Numbered from the stretch's first letter, positions 43,996 through 53,600 are shown. The stretch: 64,000 nt of DNA from R-RK-3 sp031399085 (GCA_031399085.1 JANNOQ010000079.1:62001-126000); one strand, 5' to 3'. Numbers and translations are program-made. Notes: a model not told the origin generated them from the letters alone.

Positions 43996-45114
43996 ATGAC
44001 CGCTAGAGGCTCGATCTCAACCGCCATCCCGGTAAGCGCGGCCAGGCGATCCGCCCCGGCCATGGAAAGCGGCATCGTGCTTTGGCTTCGCCGAAATCTG
44101 TTTAACGGCCTTTACAACACGGTTCTCACGCTCCTGGCGCTGTGGGCGCTTTTCGTCACCCTGCCGGATTTCATCAACTGGGCCGTCATCGACGCCGTCT
44201 GGCACACGCAGGACTCGAAGGTCTGCCGGCAAGCCTCGGGCGCGTGTTGGGCGGTGGTCGCCGAGAAGCACCGCGTCATGCTGTTCGGCACTTTTCCCTA
44301 TGATGAGCATTGGCGCGGCGTGCTGGTCATCGCCATCGTCGTCGGCATGAGCGTCATGTCCGCGTTTCGGCGGCTCTGGTCCTACCGGCTGTTCGGCGCT
44401 TGGCTCGTGGCCACCGGGGCCGTGTTCGTCCTGCTGCTTGGCGGCGTGTTCGGCCTGACGCCAGTCGGCACCCATCAATGGGGCGGATTGCCGCTCACGC
44501 TCGTCATGTTCGCCGGCACGGTGGTCGGCGGGATGCCTGCCGGAGTTCTGCTCGCGCTCGGCCGCCGATCGTCGCTCCCCGCGATCCGGGCGCTGTGCAC
44601 CGGCTTCATCGAGATCCTCCGAGGCCTGCCGCTCATCACCATTTTGTTCATGGCCTCGTTGATGTTCCCGCTTTTCCTGCCGGAGGGCGTAACCGTCGAT
44701 AAATTCCTGCGCGCCCAGATCGCCATGATGCTGTTTTTCGCCGTCTACGCGGCCGAAGTCGTGCGCGGCGGGCTTCAGGCCATCCCTCGCGGCCAATATG
44801 AGGCGGCCGATGCCATTGGCCTGAGCTATTGGCACAAGACCGGCCGCATCATCCTTCCACAGGCGCTGCGCATCGCGCTGCCAGCCCTGGTGAACGAAAT
44901 CATCCGGGCGTTCAAGAACACTACCTTCGTCAGCATCATCGGCCTGTTCGACGTGCTTCGCGCCACCTCGACCGCGCTGCAAGACCCGCTCTGGGTGCTC
45001 TATTCCATCGAGGCTTATCTGTTTATTTTCCTGCTGTATTTCGTGTTCTGTTTCGCGATGTCGAAATATAGCGAGCATGTCGAACGCGACTTGGCGAAGG
45101 GCCGAAACCTGTGA
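43996..45114 (+). CDS. aapM: General L-amino-acid ABC transporter permease
   Basis: 372 residues, hydrophobic, with the conserved EAADAIGLSYWHKTGRIILPQALRIALPAL loop that docks onto the ATPase. An N-terminal region of about 100 residues containing LFVTLPDFINWAVIDAVW is typical of AapM. It starts 3 bases after aapQ and its stop overlaps the aapP GTG start (GTGA). It completes the heterodimeric permease. Confidence 0.93.
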   Translation: MTARGSISTAIPVSAARRSAPAMESGIVLWLRRNLFNGLYNTVLTLLALWALFVTLPDFINWAVIDAVWHTQDSKVCRQASGACWAVVAEKHRVMLFGTFPYDEHWRGVLVIAIVVGMSVMSAFRRLWSYRLFGAWLVATGAVFVLLLGGVFGLTPVGTHQWGGLPLTLVMFAGTVVGGMPAGVLLALGRRSSLPAIRALCTGFIEILRGLPLITILFMASLMFPLFLPEGVTVDKFLRAQIAMMLFFAVYAAEVVRGGLQAIPRGQYEAADAIGLSYWHKTGRIILPQALRIALPALVNEIIRAFKNTTFVSIIGLFDVLRATSTALQDPLWVLYSIEAYLFIFLLYFVFCFAMSKYSEHVERDLAKGRNL

Positions 45115-45884
45115 CGGGCGACGAGCAACCCAATCCCATGAATGGCGCGTCAAGCGCGATCGTCGAGCTGCGCGGCGTGAACAAATGGTTCGGCGATTTC
45201 CACGTGCTCCGCGACATTCATTTGACGGTGGGGCGGGGCGAACGGGTCGTCATCTGCGGGCCGTCCGGTTCGGGGAAATCGACGCTCATCCGCTGCATCA
45301 ACCGGCTGGAGGAGCATCAGGAGGGCGACATTATCGTGGACGGCACGCTGCTGACGCCCGACATCCGCAAGATCGAGGATGTGCGGCGCAAGGTCGGCAT
45401 GGTGTTCCAGAGCTTCAATCTGTTCCCGCATCTTTCGGTCATGGAAAATCTCACTCTTGGCCCTATTCTGGCGCAGCGCGTGCCGGAGGCCGAGGCCGAG
45501 GCGCGGGCCATGGACCTGCTAGAGCGGGTCCGAATTCCGGAGCAGGCGCGGAAATATCCGGGCCAGCTTTCCGGCGGTCAGCAGCAGCGCGTCGCCATCG
45601 CCCGCGCGCTTATGCTGCGCCCCAAGGTGATGCTGTTCGACGAGCCGACATCCGCGCTCGACCCCGAGATGATTAATGAGGTGCTGGACGTGATGATCGA
45701 GCTGGCCGAAGCGGGCATGACGATGATCTGCGTGACGCATGAGATGGGGTTCGCGCGCAAAGTCGCGGACCTGGTGGTGTTCATGGATGAAGGCGAGATC
45801 GTCGAAGCGGCGGCGCCGGAAATGTTTTTCGCCAGGCCCGAAAACGAGCGGACCAAGCTTTTCCTGAGCCAGATTTTGCATTGA
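45111..45884 (+). CDS. aapP: General L-amino-acid ABC transporter ATPase
   Basis: 257 residues from a GTG at 45111 overlapping the aapM stop (an ATG nine codons later is possible). Walker A GPSGSGKST, signature LSGGQQQR, Walker B VMLFDEPTSALDPE and switch H in CVTHEMGFARK are all present, and EEHQEGDIIVDG is typical of the amino-acid importer ATPases. It hydrolyses ATP to drive uptake through AapQM. A 63-base gap follows to a class V aminotransferase on the same strand. Confidence 0.94.
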   Translation: MTGDEQPNPMNGASSAIVELRGVNKWFGDFHVLRDIHLTVGRGERVVICGPSGSGKSTLIRCINRLEEHQEGDIIVDGTLLTPDIRKIEDVRRKVGMVFQSFNLFPHLSVMENLTLGPILAQRVPEAEAEARAMDLLERVRIPEQARKYPGQLSGGQQQRVAIARALMLRPKVMLFDEPTSALDPEMINEVLDVMIELAEAGMTMICVTHEMGFARKVADLVVFMDEGEIVEAAAPEMFFARPENERTKLFLSQILH

Positions 45885-45947
45885 CGCGACATGCAAGGCG
45901 CCCGGCGCCCTCGTGTCCCTGGATAATCAACGTGAAAGAAATTCTTC

Positions 45948-47165
45948 ATGCAACTCCGCACCGACAGCCAGCCTCACCCAGCCCGAACTTTCGCACAATT
46001 CCGCGACGGTTTCCCCGCTCTGCGCACGCTGACCTATCTATCCATTTGCGACAAGACGATCCTCCATGACGAGGTGCGCGCCTCGGTTAATCTCTTCCTG
46101 GACCGGCTGGCGATGGCCTCGGCTAGCCGAAGCGGCCACGAGGTTCATGTTGCCAGCGCGCGCGCCAAATTTGCGCGGCTGATGAATGCGCCCGTCGAAA
46201 CGATCGCCGCGATTCGCAACGTTTCCGATGGCGCGAACAGCTTCGCCTGGGCCATGCCGTGGCGGGACGGCGACAATGTCGTGCTCACGGCGGCGGCGGA
46301 GCATCCGAATAATGTCTATCCGTGGCTAAGGTTAAGACGGCGCGGGGTTGAGCTGCGCACGGTCCAGGCCCGGCCAGATGGCGGGCTTGACGTTGACGCG
46401 ATGATCGAGGCCATCGACGGCCGGACACGGCTGATGACCTGTTCCTCGGTCACTTTTGCGCCCGGCCACCGCTCCGATATTTGGCGGCTGGGCGAGGCGT
46501 GCCGCAAGCGCAATGTGTTCCTGCTGGTGGATGGCGTTCAATCGGCCGGGATTTTGAAGCACGATCTCTCGGCCGAACCGGTCGATGGCTTCGTCACCTC
46601 AACATCGAAAGGGCTGCTTGGCCTCTATGGCTTCGGCTTCCTCTATGCGCATCCAAGATGGATCGACCGGCTGGAGCCGGCCTATCTTTCGCGCCCCGGC
46701 GTTGTTCAGCAGAGCGACGATCATTCGACTATGGGCGGCTTCGACTACGAGCTTCAGCCTGACAGCCGCCGCTTTGAGGTCGGTAGCTTCAACCTTGCCG
46801 GAGCCTATGCAGCAGACGCATCGCTCGACCTGCTTCTCGATCTCGGCATGGAACAGACCGAGAAGCGGGTGCTTTGCCTCGCCGCCATGCTGCATGAGGG
46901 GCTGACCGCCGCCGGGATTGCCCCGGCCGTTCCTGGCAGCGGGCCGGAGCAATCGCACATCCTCACCCTCGGCCATCTCGATGCGGGCGGTCACGGCTTT
47001 TCCCGCGACGCCATGATCGAGCCGCTATCGGCGCATCTGACGGCGTGCAATGTCGTCCACACGATCCGGCGCGGCCAGCTTCGTTTTGCGATTCACGCCT
47101 ATAATGACGAGGCGGATATCGAGCGTACCGTGGCCTGCGTTCGCGAGGGACTTGCCATTGGTTAG
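45948..47165 (+). CDS. Class V PLP-dependent aminotransferase
   Basis: 405 residues. Fold type I with NVSDGANSFAWAMPWRDGDNVVLTAAAEHPNN, LLVDGVQSAGILKHDLS and the PLP lysine in TSTSKGLLGLYGFGF. This belongs to the cysteine desulfurase/isopenicillin-N epimerase-like group of aminotransferase class V, whose substrates vary widely. There is no active-site cysteine in a recognisable NifS/SufS loop, so desulfurase activity is unlikely. It follows aapP closely on the same strand and may act on an amino acid imported by Aap. Confidence 0.85.
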   Translation: MQLRTDSQPHPARTFAQFRDGFPALRTLTYLSICDKTILHDEVRASVNLFLDRLAMASASRSGHEVHVASARAKFARLMNAPVETIAAIRNVSDGANSFAWAMPWRDGDNVVLTAAAEHPNNVYPWLRLRRRGVELRTVQARPDGGLDVDAMIEAIDGRTRLMTCSSVTFAPGHRSDIWRLGEACRKRNVFLLVDGVQSAGILKHDLSAEPVDGFVTSTSKGLLGLYGFGFLYAHPRWIDRLEPAYLSRPGVVQQSDDHSTMGGFDYELQPDSRRFEVGSFNLAGAYAADASLDLLLDLGMEQTEKRVLCLAAMLHEGLTAAGIAPAVPGSGPEQSHILTLGHLDAGGHGFSRDAMIEPLSAHLTACNVVHTIRRGQLRFAIHAYNDEADIERTVACVREGLAIG

Positions 47166-47224
47166 GGCAGGCTGAACGGCTAGAAATGTCGTGCGCTTAA
47201 TTGGACGCACCCAGCTTCGCGGCT

Positions 47225-47338
47225 CCCCCTCACCCGGCCGCCTCGCGTCCGCTCTCTCCCGCGAGGGGAGAGGGCTAAAAAAAGCGGAGAGTGTTCAAAC
47301 TCCGCCCTCTCGGCTCCAGCCGAAGGCGGGTGGGGGGA
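47225..47338. repeat. Intergenic composite palindrome
   Basis: CCCCCTCACCCGGC (from 47225) is the near-complement of GGCGGGTGGGGGG (ending near 47337). Inside lies a hairpin CTCTCCC-GCGA-GGGGAGAG at 47252-47271, then a second arm pair. The pattern CCCTCACCC...GGGTGGGG is a widespread alphaproteobacterial dispersed repeat. It fills the gap between the aminotransferase and recO and contains no gene. Confidence 0.75.
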
Positions 47339-47411
47339 TTGACGCAATTTAAACGCACGAAATCCTAGAAAAAAGCTGGCATAAAGCGCGCACCGGGCGC
47401 AATTTTCAGGC

Positions 47412-48155
47412 ATGGACTGGACCGGCGACGCCATCGTTCTGCACGTCCGCCCGCATGGCGAAACCCATGCCGTGCTCGATGTGTTCACACGCGAGCACGG
47501 TCGGCATTCCGGACTGGTGCGGGGCGGGCGGTCGCGAAAATTGCGGCCCGCGCTGCAAACCGGCAATCTGTTAAAGGTCGAGTGGCGGGCACGGCTCTCC
47601 GAACATCTGGGATTCTTCGTCGTCGAACTGGCCGAGCCTTACGCCGCCCGCGCGCTCGACGACCGGCTGGCGCTCGCCGGCATCGGCACGCTGGCAAGCC
47701 ATGCGAGCCTGCTTGCCGAGCGCGACCCGCATCCCGCGCTGTTCGATACGGCGCTGCTGATGCTGAGCCATCTCGACGAGGCGGCGCTGTGGGTGCAAGT
47801 GCTGGTGCGCTTTGAACTGCTGCTGCTCTCCGAACTCGGCTTCCGCCTCGATCTGGAGCGCTGCGCGGCGACCGGCGTCGGTGAGGACCTCATTTACGTT
47901 TCGCCCAAATCGGGCGGCGCGGTCTCGGCCGGCGCGGGCGCGCCTTATAAGGACCGGCTGCTGACACTGCCGGCCTTCCTGCGCTCGGGAAGCGCCCTTG
48001 CCACCGATCAACGGGAGATCGCCGACGGCTTTGCCCTCACCGGTTTTTTCCTGGAGCGCTACGCCCTCACGCAGCGCGGCGTTCAAATGTCTCCGGCTCG
48101 CAGGGACCTCCAGCGCTTGATCGTCGCGATGGAAAAGCCCGCCGAAACGCAATAA
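47412..48155 (+). CDS. recO: DNA repair protein RecO
   Basis: 247 residues. The N-terminal OB-fold begins WTGDAIVLHVRPHGETHAVLDVFTREHGRHSGLVRGGRSRK, then QTGNLLKVEWRARLSEHLGFF, followed by a helical C-terminal half (FELLLLSELGFRLDLERCAATG). RecO promotes strand annealing and, with RecR, loads RecA on SSB-coated DNA. The zinc cysteines found in some RecO proteins are mostly absent. It sits upstream of a channel-like gene by ten bases. Confidence 0.93.
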   Translation: MDWTGDAIVLHVRPHGETHAVLDVFTREHGRHSGLVRGGRSRKLRPALQTGNLLKVEWRARLSEHLGFFVVELAEPYAARALDDRLALAGIGTLASHASLLAERDPHPALFDTALLMLSHLDEAALWVQVLVRFELLLLSELGFRLDLERCAATGVGEDLIYVSPKSGGAVSAGAGAPYKDRLLTLPAFLRSGSALATDQREIADGFALTGFFLERYALTQRGVQMSPARRDLQRLIVAMEKPAETQ

Positions 48156-48165
48156 GACGGCAGGC

Positions 48166-48609
48166 GTGACGCGATCGCCGGGACTCAAATCCATGCTGCT
48201 TCAACTGGCCATCGGCGCGGCAATCATCGCCGCGACAATCGTCATTCATGTTGGCTTCACCGCCATTGCCGAATGGACCTTGACGCATGAGCACATCTGG
48301 CCGGGCAGGGACGCCGGGTTCATGCGGTTTATCGTGCTGCTGGTCGGGATGACGCTCTGGCTTATGGCCTCAATCAGCCTTGGCGTCTGGCTTTGGGCAT
48401 TGTGCCTGCTTGGGCTCGGCGTTTTTGACGATACTGAAACCTCGGTGTATTTCGCGCTGGTTTCGTTCACGACGCTCGGATTTGGCGATATTGTGCTGGA
48501 CAAGGAGTGGCGCATCCTGTCCGGGCTGATGGCGGGGAACGGGCTGCTGATCTTCGGACTGACGGCGGCGGTTCTGGTGGATTTCCTAGCCCGCTTTCGG
48601 AGGAGTTGA
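48166..48609 (+). CDS. Two-pore-helix ion-channel protein (K+ channel-like)
   Basis: 147 residues from a GTG at 48166; an ATG at 48193 would give 138. Several membrane helices surround a selectivity-filter motif FTTLGFGDIV, as in bacterial two-helix K+ channels of the Ion_trans_2 family (TxGYGD, here GFGD). It probably conducts monovalent cations across the inner membrane; no regulatory RCK domain follows. It lies between recO and parC. Confidence 0.78.
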   Translation: MTRSPGLKSMLLQLAIGAAIIAATIVIHVGFTAIAEWTLTHEHIWPGRDAGFMRFIVLLVGMTLWLMASISLGVWLWALCLLGLGVFDDTETSVYFALVSFTTLGFGDIVLDKEWRILSGLMAGNGLLIFGLTAAVLVDFLARFRRS

Positions 48610-48744
48610 GCCTTGGAAATCGAGCACTCGCGAGACGGGTTTTTGCTTCCGATGCAACCGGACCGGCAAGAAAACCGTGAAAAGCCGATGCGGCATGGAC
48701 CGCGTCGCCCTTGAAGCGGGCAAGTTGCGGCGCTAAGCAAGGGC

Positions 48745-50994
48745 ATGGCTGACAACACGATTCTCGAACCCGCTCCTATTGAGCCGGTCAATCTGCGCGA
48801 GGCGCTGGAAGAGCGCTATCTCGCCTATGCCCTCTCCACCATCATGCACCGGGCGCTGCCGGACGTGCGCGACGGGCTGAAGCCTGTGCACCGGCGCGTG
48901 CTGCACGCCATGCGGCAATTGCGGCTCGACCCGGAGGGCGGCTTCAAGAAATGCGCCCGCGTCGTCGGCGACGTCATCGGCAAATATCACCCGCATGGGG
49001 ATCAGTCGGTCTATGACGCCTTGGTGCGTCTCGCGCAGAGCTTCGCGCAGCGTTATCCGCTGGTCGATGGCCAGGGCAATTTCGGCAATATCGATGGCGA
49101 TAACGCCGCCGCCATGCGGTACACCGAGGCCAAGCTGACGCCGGTTGCCGCCGCCCTGCTTGAGGGGATCGACGAAGACACGGTCGATTTCCGCGAAACC
49201 TATGATGGCGAGGAGAAGGAGCCGGTCGTCCTCCCGGCCGATTTCCCGAACCTCTTGGCGAATGGCTCCTCGGGCATCGCCGTTGGGATGGCGACCTCGA
49301 TCCCGCCGCATAATGCCGAGGAGCTTTGCGACGCCGCGCTGTATCTGATCAAAAACCCCGGCGCGCCGGCTCACAAGCTGATCGACTTTGTCCCCGGCCC
49401 CGATTTCCCGACTGGCGGCATTCTGGTCGAGGATCGCGCCTCGATTATCGAAGCCTATCGCACCGGGCGGGGCGGGTTCCGTCTGCGCGCGCGCTGGGAG
49501 AAAGAGGATACGGGGCGCGGCACCTATTCGATCGTCATCACCGAAATCCCTTATCAGGTTCAGAAATCCCGCCTTATCGAAAAGATCGCCGAGCTGCTGG
49601 AGGCCAAGCGCCTGCCGCTGCTCGCCGATGTGCGGGACGAATCCGCGGAGGATATCCGCCTGGTGCTGGAGCCGCGCTCGCGCAGCGTCGACGCCACGGT
49701 GCTGATGGAGCAGCTTTTCCGGCTGACCGACCTTGAGGCGCGCGTGCCGCTCAATATGAATGTGCTGAGCCGGGGTCAGGTGCCGGTGGTGCTCGGCCTG
49801 TCCGAAGTCCTCAGCGAATGGCTGGCGCACCGCAAAGTCGTGCTGAAACGCGGCTCGCAGCACCGCCTCAAGCAGATCGAGCATCGCCTCGAAGTGCTCG
49901 AAGGCTATCTCGTCGCCTATCTCAATCTGGATGAGGTGATCCGCATCATCCGCCAGGAGGACGAGCCGAAAGCCGAGCTCATCCGCCGTTTCCACCTTAC
50001 TGATGTGCAGGCCGAGGCCATCCTCAACATGCGGCTGCGCGCCTTGCGCAAGCTGGAGGAGATCGAGATTCGCGGCGAGCACGACAAGCTGACCGCCGAG
50101 AAGCGCGGTCTGGTCGCCCTGCTCGGCTCGGATGAAAAGCAGTGGGATCGCATCGCGCAGCAGATCGCCGAGACCAAAAAGCGGTTCGGCAAATCGACCG
50201 CGATCGGCCGCCGCCGCACCAGCTTCGCCGATCTGCCGGAGATCGACATCGACGTCGAACAGGCGATGATCGAAAAGGAGCCGGTGACGGTCATCCTGTC
50301 CGAGAAGGGTTGGATTCGCGCGCTGAAGGGCCATCAGGACGAAATCGACAAGCTGCAATTCAAGGCTGGCGACGCGTTGCGCCGCGCCATCCGGGCGCAA
50401 TCGACGGACAAGCTGGTGCTGTTCGCCTCGAACGGGAAGTTCTACACGCTGGACGCCGCGGCGCTGCCGGGCGGGCGCGGCCATGGCGAGCCGGTGCGGC
50501 TGATGATCGACCTGGAGGAGACGAGCGAGATCGTCGAGCTTTTTGTCCACAGGCAAGGTCGAAAATTGCTGGTGGCCTCGAAATCCGGCAATGGCTTTAT
50601 CGTGGCGGAGGACGACGTCGTGGCGCAGACCCGCAAGGGCAAGCATGTCATGACTGTCGCAGAGCCTGACAGCGCGATTGCCGTCGTCGCGGCGGAGGGC
50701 GACAGCGTCGCCTGTGTCGGCGACAACCGTAAGCTTTTGATTTTTCCGCTGGAAGAGGTGAACGAAATGAGCCGGGGGCGCGGCGTGCGGCTGCAAAAGC
50801 TGCGCGATGGTGGCCTCGCGGACGTGACCGTTTTCCGGCTGGACCAAGGGCTGCGTTGGCAGGAAGGATCGCGCCTGCGTACCTTCACCGAGACCGCCGG
50901 GTGGCTTGGCCGCCGCGCTCAGGCCGGGACGGCCGTCCCCAAAGGTTTCCCCAGAAATAATCGCTTCGGCATGACCGGCCTCGACACGCCATAA
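48745..50994 (+). CDS. parC: DNA topoisomerase IV subunit A
   Basis: 749 residues. The breakage-reunion domain starts EERYLAYALSTIMHRALPDVRDGLKPVHRRVL, with the catalytic tyrosine Y126 in AAAMRYTEAKLT, GSSGIAVGMATSIPPHN, and the coiled-coil tower region (LKQIEHRLEVLEGYL, ILNMRLRALRKLEE). A shortened C-terminal beta-propeller follows (about 500-745), which distinguishes ParC from GyrA; no GyrA-box is seen. After HPHGD the residues are QSVYD, so the Ser80 position of E. coli ParC is Gln86. It decatenates replicated chromosomes together with ParE. Confidence 0.95.
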   Translation: MADNTILEPAPIEPVNLREALEERYLAYALSTIMHRALPDVRDGLKPVHRRVLHAMRQLRLDPEGGFKKCARVVGDVIGKYHPHGDQSVYDALVRLAQSFAQRYPLVDGQGNFGNIDGDNAAAMRYTEAKLTPVAAALLEGIDEDTVDFRETYDGEEKEPVVLPADFPNLLANGSSGIAVGMATSIPPHNAEELCDAALYLIKNPGAPAHKLIDFVPGPDFPTGGILVEDRASIIEAYRTGRGGFRLRARWEKEDTGRGTYSIVITEIPYQVQKSRLIEKIAELLEAKRLPLLADVRDESAEDIRLVLEPRSRSVDATVLMEQLFRLTDLEARVPLNMNVLSRGQVPVVLGLSEVLSEWLAHRKVVLKRGSQHRLKQIEHRLEVLEGYLVAYLNLDEVIRIIRQEDEPKAELIRRFHLTDVQAEAILNMRLRALRKLEEIEIRGEHDKLTAEKRGLVALLGSDEKQWDRIAQQIAETKKRFGKSTAIGRRRTSFADLPEIDIDVEQAMIEKEPVTVILSEKGWIRALKGHQDEIDKLQFKAGDALRRAIRAQSTDKLVLFASNGKFYTLDAAALPGGRGHGEPVRLMIDLEETSEIVELFVHRQGRKLLVASKSGNGFIVAEDDVVAQTRKGKHVMTVAEPDSAIAVVAAEGDSVACVGDNRKLLIFPLEEVNEMSRGRGVRLQKLRDGGLADVTVFRLDQGLRWQEGSRLRTFTETAGWLGRRAQAGTAVPKGFPRNNRFGMTGLDTP

Positions 50995-51122
50995 TTCGGC
51001 AACAGTTCCCCCTATTGTGTGGGTTAACGAATTTTAACCGTCCGATGTGTGGGGGTTGGTGCGCGCCGATTGAAAGCGTCTCGCACCAATTGAGGGACGG
51101 ACGGGCATTCGAGCGGGGATAT

Positions 51123-51626
51123 ATGCGTTTACTGGCGGGCGCCGCCGCATTCCTGATTTTGCCGATGTCGGCCGCCGGCGCCAGCGCTGAAGAGTGCGGC
51201 CGCGAGGCTTTCTCCAATGTCGTCGCCCAGGCCAGCGCCGAGCTTGCCGCGATGAACGAGGCCCAGAAAATGGGCTTTCACGAAAAACTCCAGCTTCTGA
51301 AGGCTCGCCAGGGATGGCCGGACAGCGATTATGTGGCCAAGGCGACGCCCTACGTCCAGGACGGCCGGATCGTGGCCTTCGATGAGGCTAGCAGGGCGTT
51401 GCTGGGCAAGATCCCTCAGCTCGGCGCAGCCGTCAATTCATCGCCCGCACTTGCTGGCGCGACACCATCATCCGGGCGGTCGGATCCGCGCTGCGCGATG
51501 CTCGGTGAGCTGCGCGGGCTGATGGCGGAGGTCGTGGCGAACGCGCGCGCCAAATGGAATTACATGTTGGGCAAGGTCGATACCGCACTCGGCGACGCGG
51601 CGCGGCAGGCCAAGGCCGAGCGTTGA
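51123..51626 (+). CDS. Secreted hypothetical protein
   Basis: 167 residues from the ATG at 51123 with GGGGA upstream. The signal peptide covers 1-22 (MRLLAGAAAFLILPMSAAGASA). The mature protein is helical with two cysteines (EECGREAFSN and RCAMLGELRG) that could pair, and contains AQKMGFHEKLQLLKARQGWPDSDYV. I do not recognise the family; the composition fits a periplasmic helical protein. It is followed by a 670-base gap before the porin gene. Confidence 0.65.
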   Translation: MRLLAGAAAFLILPMSAAGASAEECGREAFSNVVAQASAELAAMNEAQKMGFHEKLQLLKARQGWPDSDYVAKATPYVQDGRIVAFDEASRALLGKIPQLGAAVNSSPALAGATPSSGRSDPRCAMLGELRGLMAEVVANARAKWNYMLGKVDTALGDAARQAKAER

Positions 51627-52298
51627 GCGTGAGCAGGATGCAAATCATTCGCGGGCTTCATTTCAGGCGCAAGATCCAAGCGTTCACTGATTCGCGGCTT
51701 TGGCAAGATAGCAAAAACTCAATCCGCTGGTTTCGCGGCGTCGGTCTCGCGACCCCGAGTATAAATTCATATTTACGCCCATTCGATGCTGTCACGGGTG
51801 TGGCTGCAACAGATCAGAGTAAAGAGTTACCCACAGGCAGATCGGCGTTGCTCTTGTTTGACGCCAGCTTAACGAATCAGCCTATAGTGAGTCGATCTGC
51901 AACGAGGTACGGCTTAATTGGCACGCCTTGTTGCGTTAGAAAGTTAAACAATGGTGTATTTTGTGGCACACCAAAGAGTAATTCATACAAACTATCCGCA
52001 ACCTTAGCGCGAAATACTGTGGATTTCGTGGCGGATGGGCCACAAGCGCTTGTTGGATTCACCGGATGGGCGGGGTTGTTGTTTACCGCCCGATGGGATT
52101 GGTCTAACAAAATTTATGTAAGCCCGACGAGCCGATGGGAAATTAGCTGGCTCTGGGGTGGAGAATTTGGGTCGTCAGCGCCATGGGGTTTAGCTGGCTG
52201 ACTTGGATAGCAGAAACCGTCCGGCGCTCATCGCGTAGGTGGATCTGTGATTGGGCTAGCCTGGCAGGTTTCACCTGGGGCTGTTTTGGAGAGAAGAG
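51627..52298. other. Long leader region upstream of the porin gene
   Basis: About 670 bases with GC content below the window average. One plus-strand frame is open from 51554 to 52201 (215 codons), rich in Trp and without a ribosome site or family match, and the minus strand has a 77-codon frame at 51877-52110. I call neither as a gene. The region should hold the porin promoter and might encode a regulatory RNA. Confidence 0.35.
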
Positions 52299-53552
52299 AT
52301 GATTGGGGGATCCATGAAGATGACCAGTCGCTTTGCTATGGTCGCGGCAGCCGGCGTGCTGCTCGGCGCGGCAGTGACACCGGCAAAAGCTGCCGACCTT
52401 AAGGGCGGCGGTTGCTGCGGCGATCTTGAAGAGCGTATTGCTGAACTCGAAGCCACGACAGCTCGCAAGGGCAATCGCGTTGTTTCTTTGCAGGTTTATG
52501 GCCAAGTTAACAAAGCCATCCTGTTCTGGGACGATGGCTTTGATTCCGATGCCTACATTGTCGATAACGATACTTCGGGCAGCCGCGTTGGTCTGAAGGG
52601 TGAAGCTGCGCTCAAGCCAGGCTGGAAAGCCGGTTTCAACATCGAGTTCGACTATCAAGATGCCGCTTCGGACAAGATTGATAACGGCCTCGACGACCCG
52701 GCTGACGAAATCACGATCCGCATGAACAACCTGTATGTTGAGAGCGAGCAATTTGGCCGTATCACCCTCGGCCAGCAGTCGTCTGCTGCTGACGGCGCGG
52801 CGGAAGTTGTGCTCGGTAACTCGCTTAGCAACGCATCGATTTACATCGGTAATAACTTCGATGTCGGGTTTGGCGATAAGCTCAGCGGGAACAGCCTCCC
52901 AAGCGCGTCTGGCGGATTTACGGATGGCTATGCAAACTCCTTCGACGGCGGTCGCGATGATCTAATTCGATACGACTCTCCGTCGATCTATGGTTTCATC
53001 GTTTCGGCAAGCTGGGGCGACAACGACTACTATGACGTCGCCCTGCGCTTCAAGAAAGAGTGGAATTCGATCCGTATCGCCGCAGCGGTCGCGTATCAGA
53101 ATTTCCAGGGCGAGAGCCTTGTCGACGATGACAGTGTGTTGATAGGCACTGGCGATGAGTTCGAGATCATCAACGGCTCTATCTCCGTCATGCATGTTCC
53201 GACCGGCATCTACGGCGCGCTTGCCGCAGGCCAGCGTGAAATTGACAACGGCACTGCTGATGAAGACGCCGGCGAGTACTGGTACGCGCAGCTCGGCATC
53301 GAGAAGAAGTTCATGTCCTACGGCTCGACGACGGTCTATGGTGAGTATGGCCTCTATGAGGACATCCTCCTGGATAGCGTTAGCAGCGAGGCCGAACGTT
53401 GGGGCTTCGGCGTCGTTCAGAAGTTTGACAGCGCCGCACTGGAAATCTACGCCCAGGCTCATTTCTGGAGTTTTGAAGACGGCAGTGCCAGCGACGAAGC
53501 CGTTAGTGAGGATTTCTCGACCGTCCTAGTCGGTTCGCGCATCAAGTTCTAA
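52299..53552 (+). CDS. Outer-membrane porin, alphaproteobacterial type
   Basis: 417 residues from the ATG at 52299 (GGAGAG upstream); the ATG at 52314 behind GGGGGA is equally plausible and leads straight into a signal peptide (MKMTSRFAMVAAAGVLLGAAVTPAKA). A short coiled segment GDLEERIAELEATTARKGN precedes the barrel, which opens SLQVYGQVNKAILFWDD and has GRITLGQQSSAADGAAEVVLG and the C-terminal strand FSTVLVGSRIKF ending in Phe, needed for BamA insertion. Codon choice is less GC-biased at third positions, as in strongly expressed genes. A terminator hairpin follows. Confidence 0.88.
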   Translation: MIGGSMKMTSRFAMVAAAGVLLGAAVTPAKAADLKGGGCCGDLEERIAELEATTARKGNRVVSLQVYGQVNKAILFWDDGFDSDAYIVDNDTSGSRVGLKGEAALKPGWKAGFNIEFDYQDAASDKIDNGLDDPADEITIRMNNLYVESEQFGRITLGQQSSAADGAAEVVLGNSLSNASIYIGNNFDVGFGDKLSGNSLPSASGGFTDGYANSFDGGRDDLIRYDSPSIYGFIVSASWGDNDYYDVALRFKKEWNSIRIAAAVAYQNFQGESLVDDDSVLIGTGDEFEIINGSISVMHVPTGIYGALAAGQREIDNGTADEDAGEYWYAQLGIEKKFMSYGSTTVYGEYGLYEDILLDSVSSEAERWGFGVVQKFDSAALEIYAQAHFWSFEDGSASDEAVSEDFSTVLVGSRIKF

Positions 53553-53574
53553 TCTCGGTTAAATTTTCAAATTT

Positions 53575-53600
53575 AAGGCCGTCCTTCGGGGCGGCCTTTT
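53575..53600 (+). terminator. Rho-independent terminator of the porin gene
   Basis: AAGGCCGTCC and GGGCGGCCTT pair around a TTCG loop with one bulge, ending in TTTT at 53597-53600. It lies 22 bases past the porin stop. Confidence 0.88.

Noticed and set aside
48733..50847. A 704-codon minus-strand open frame over parC
   Set aside because: Antisense to parC, without any recognisable domain or ribosome site.
51554..52201. A 215-codon frame before the porin
   Set aside because: No ribosome site or family; starts inside the previous gene. Kept only as an observation on the leader.
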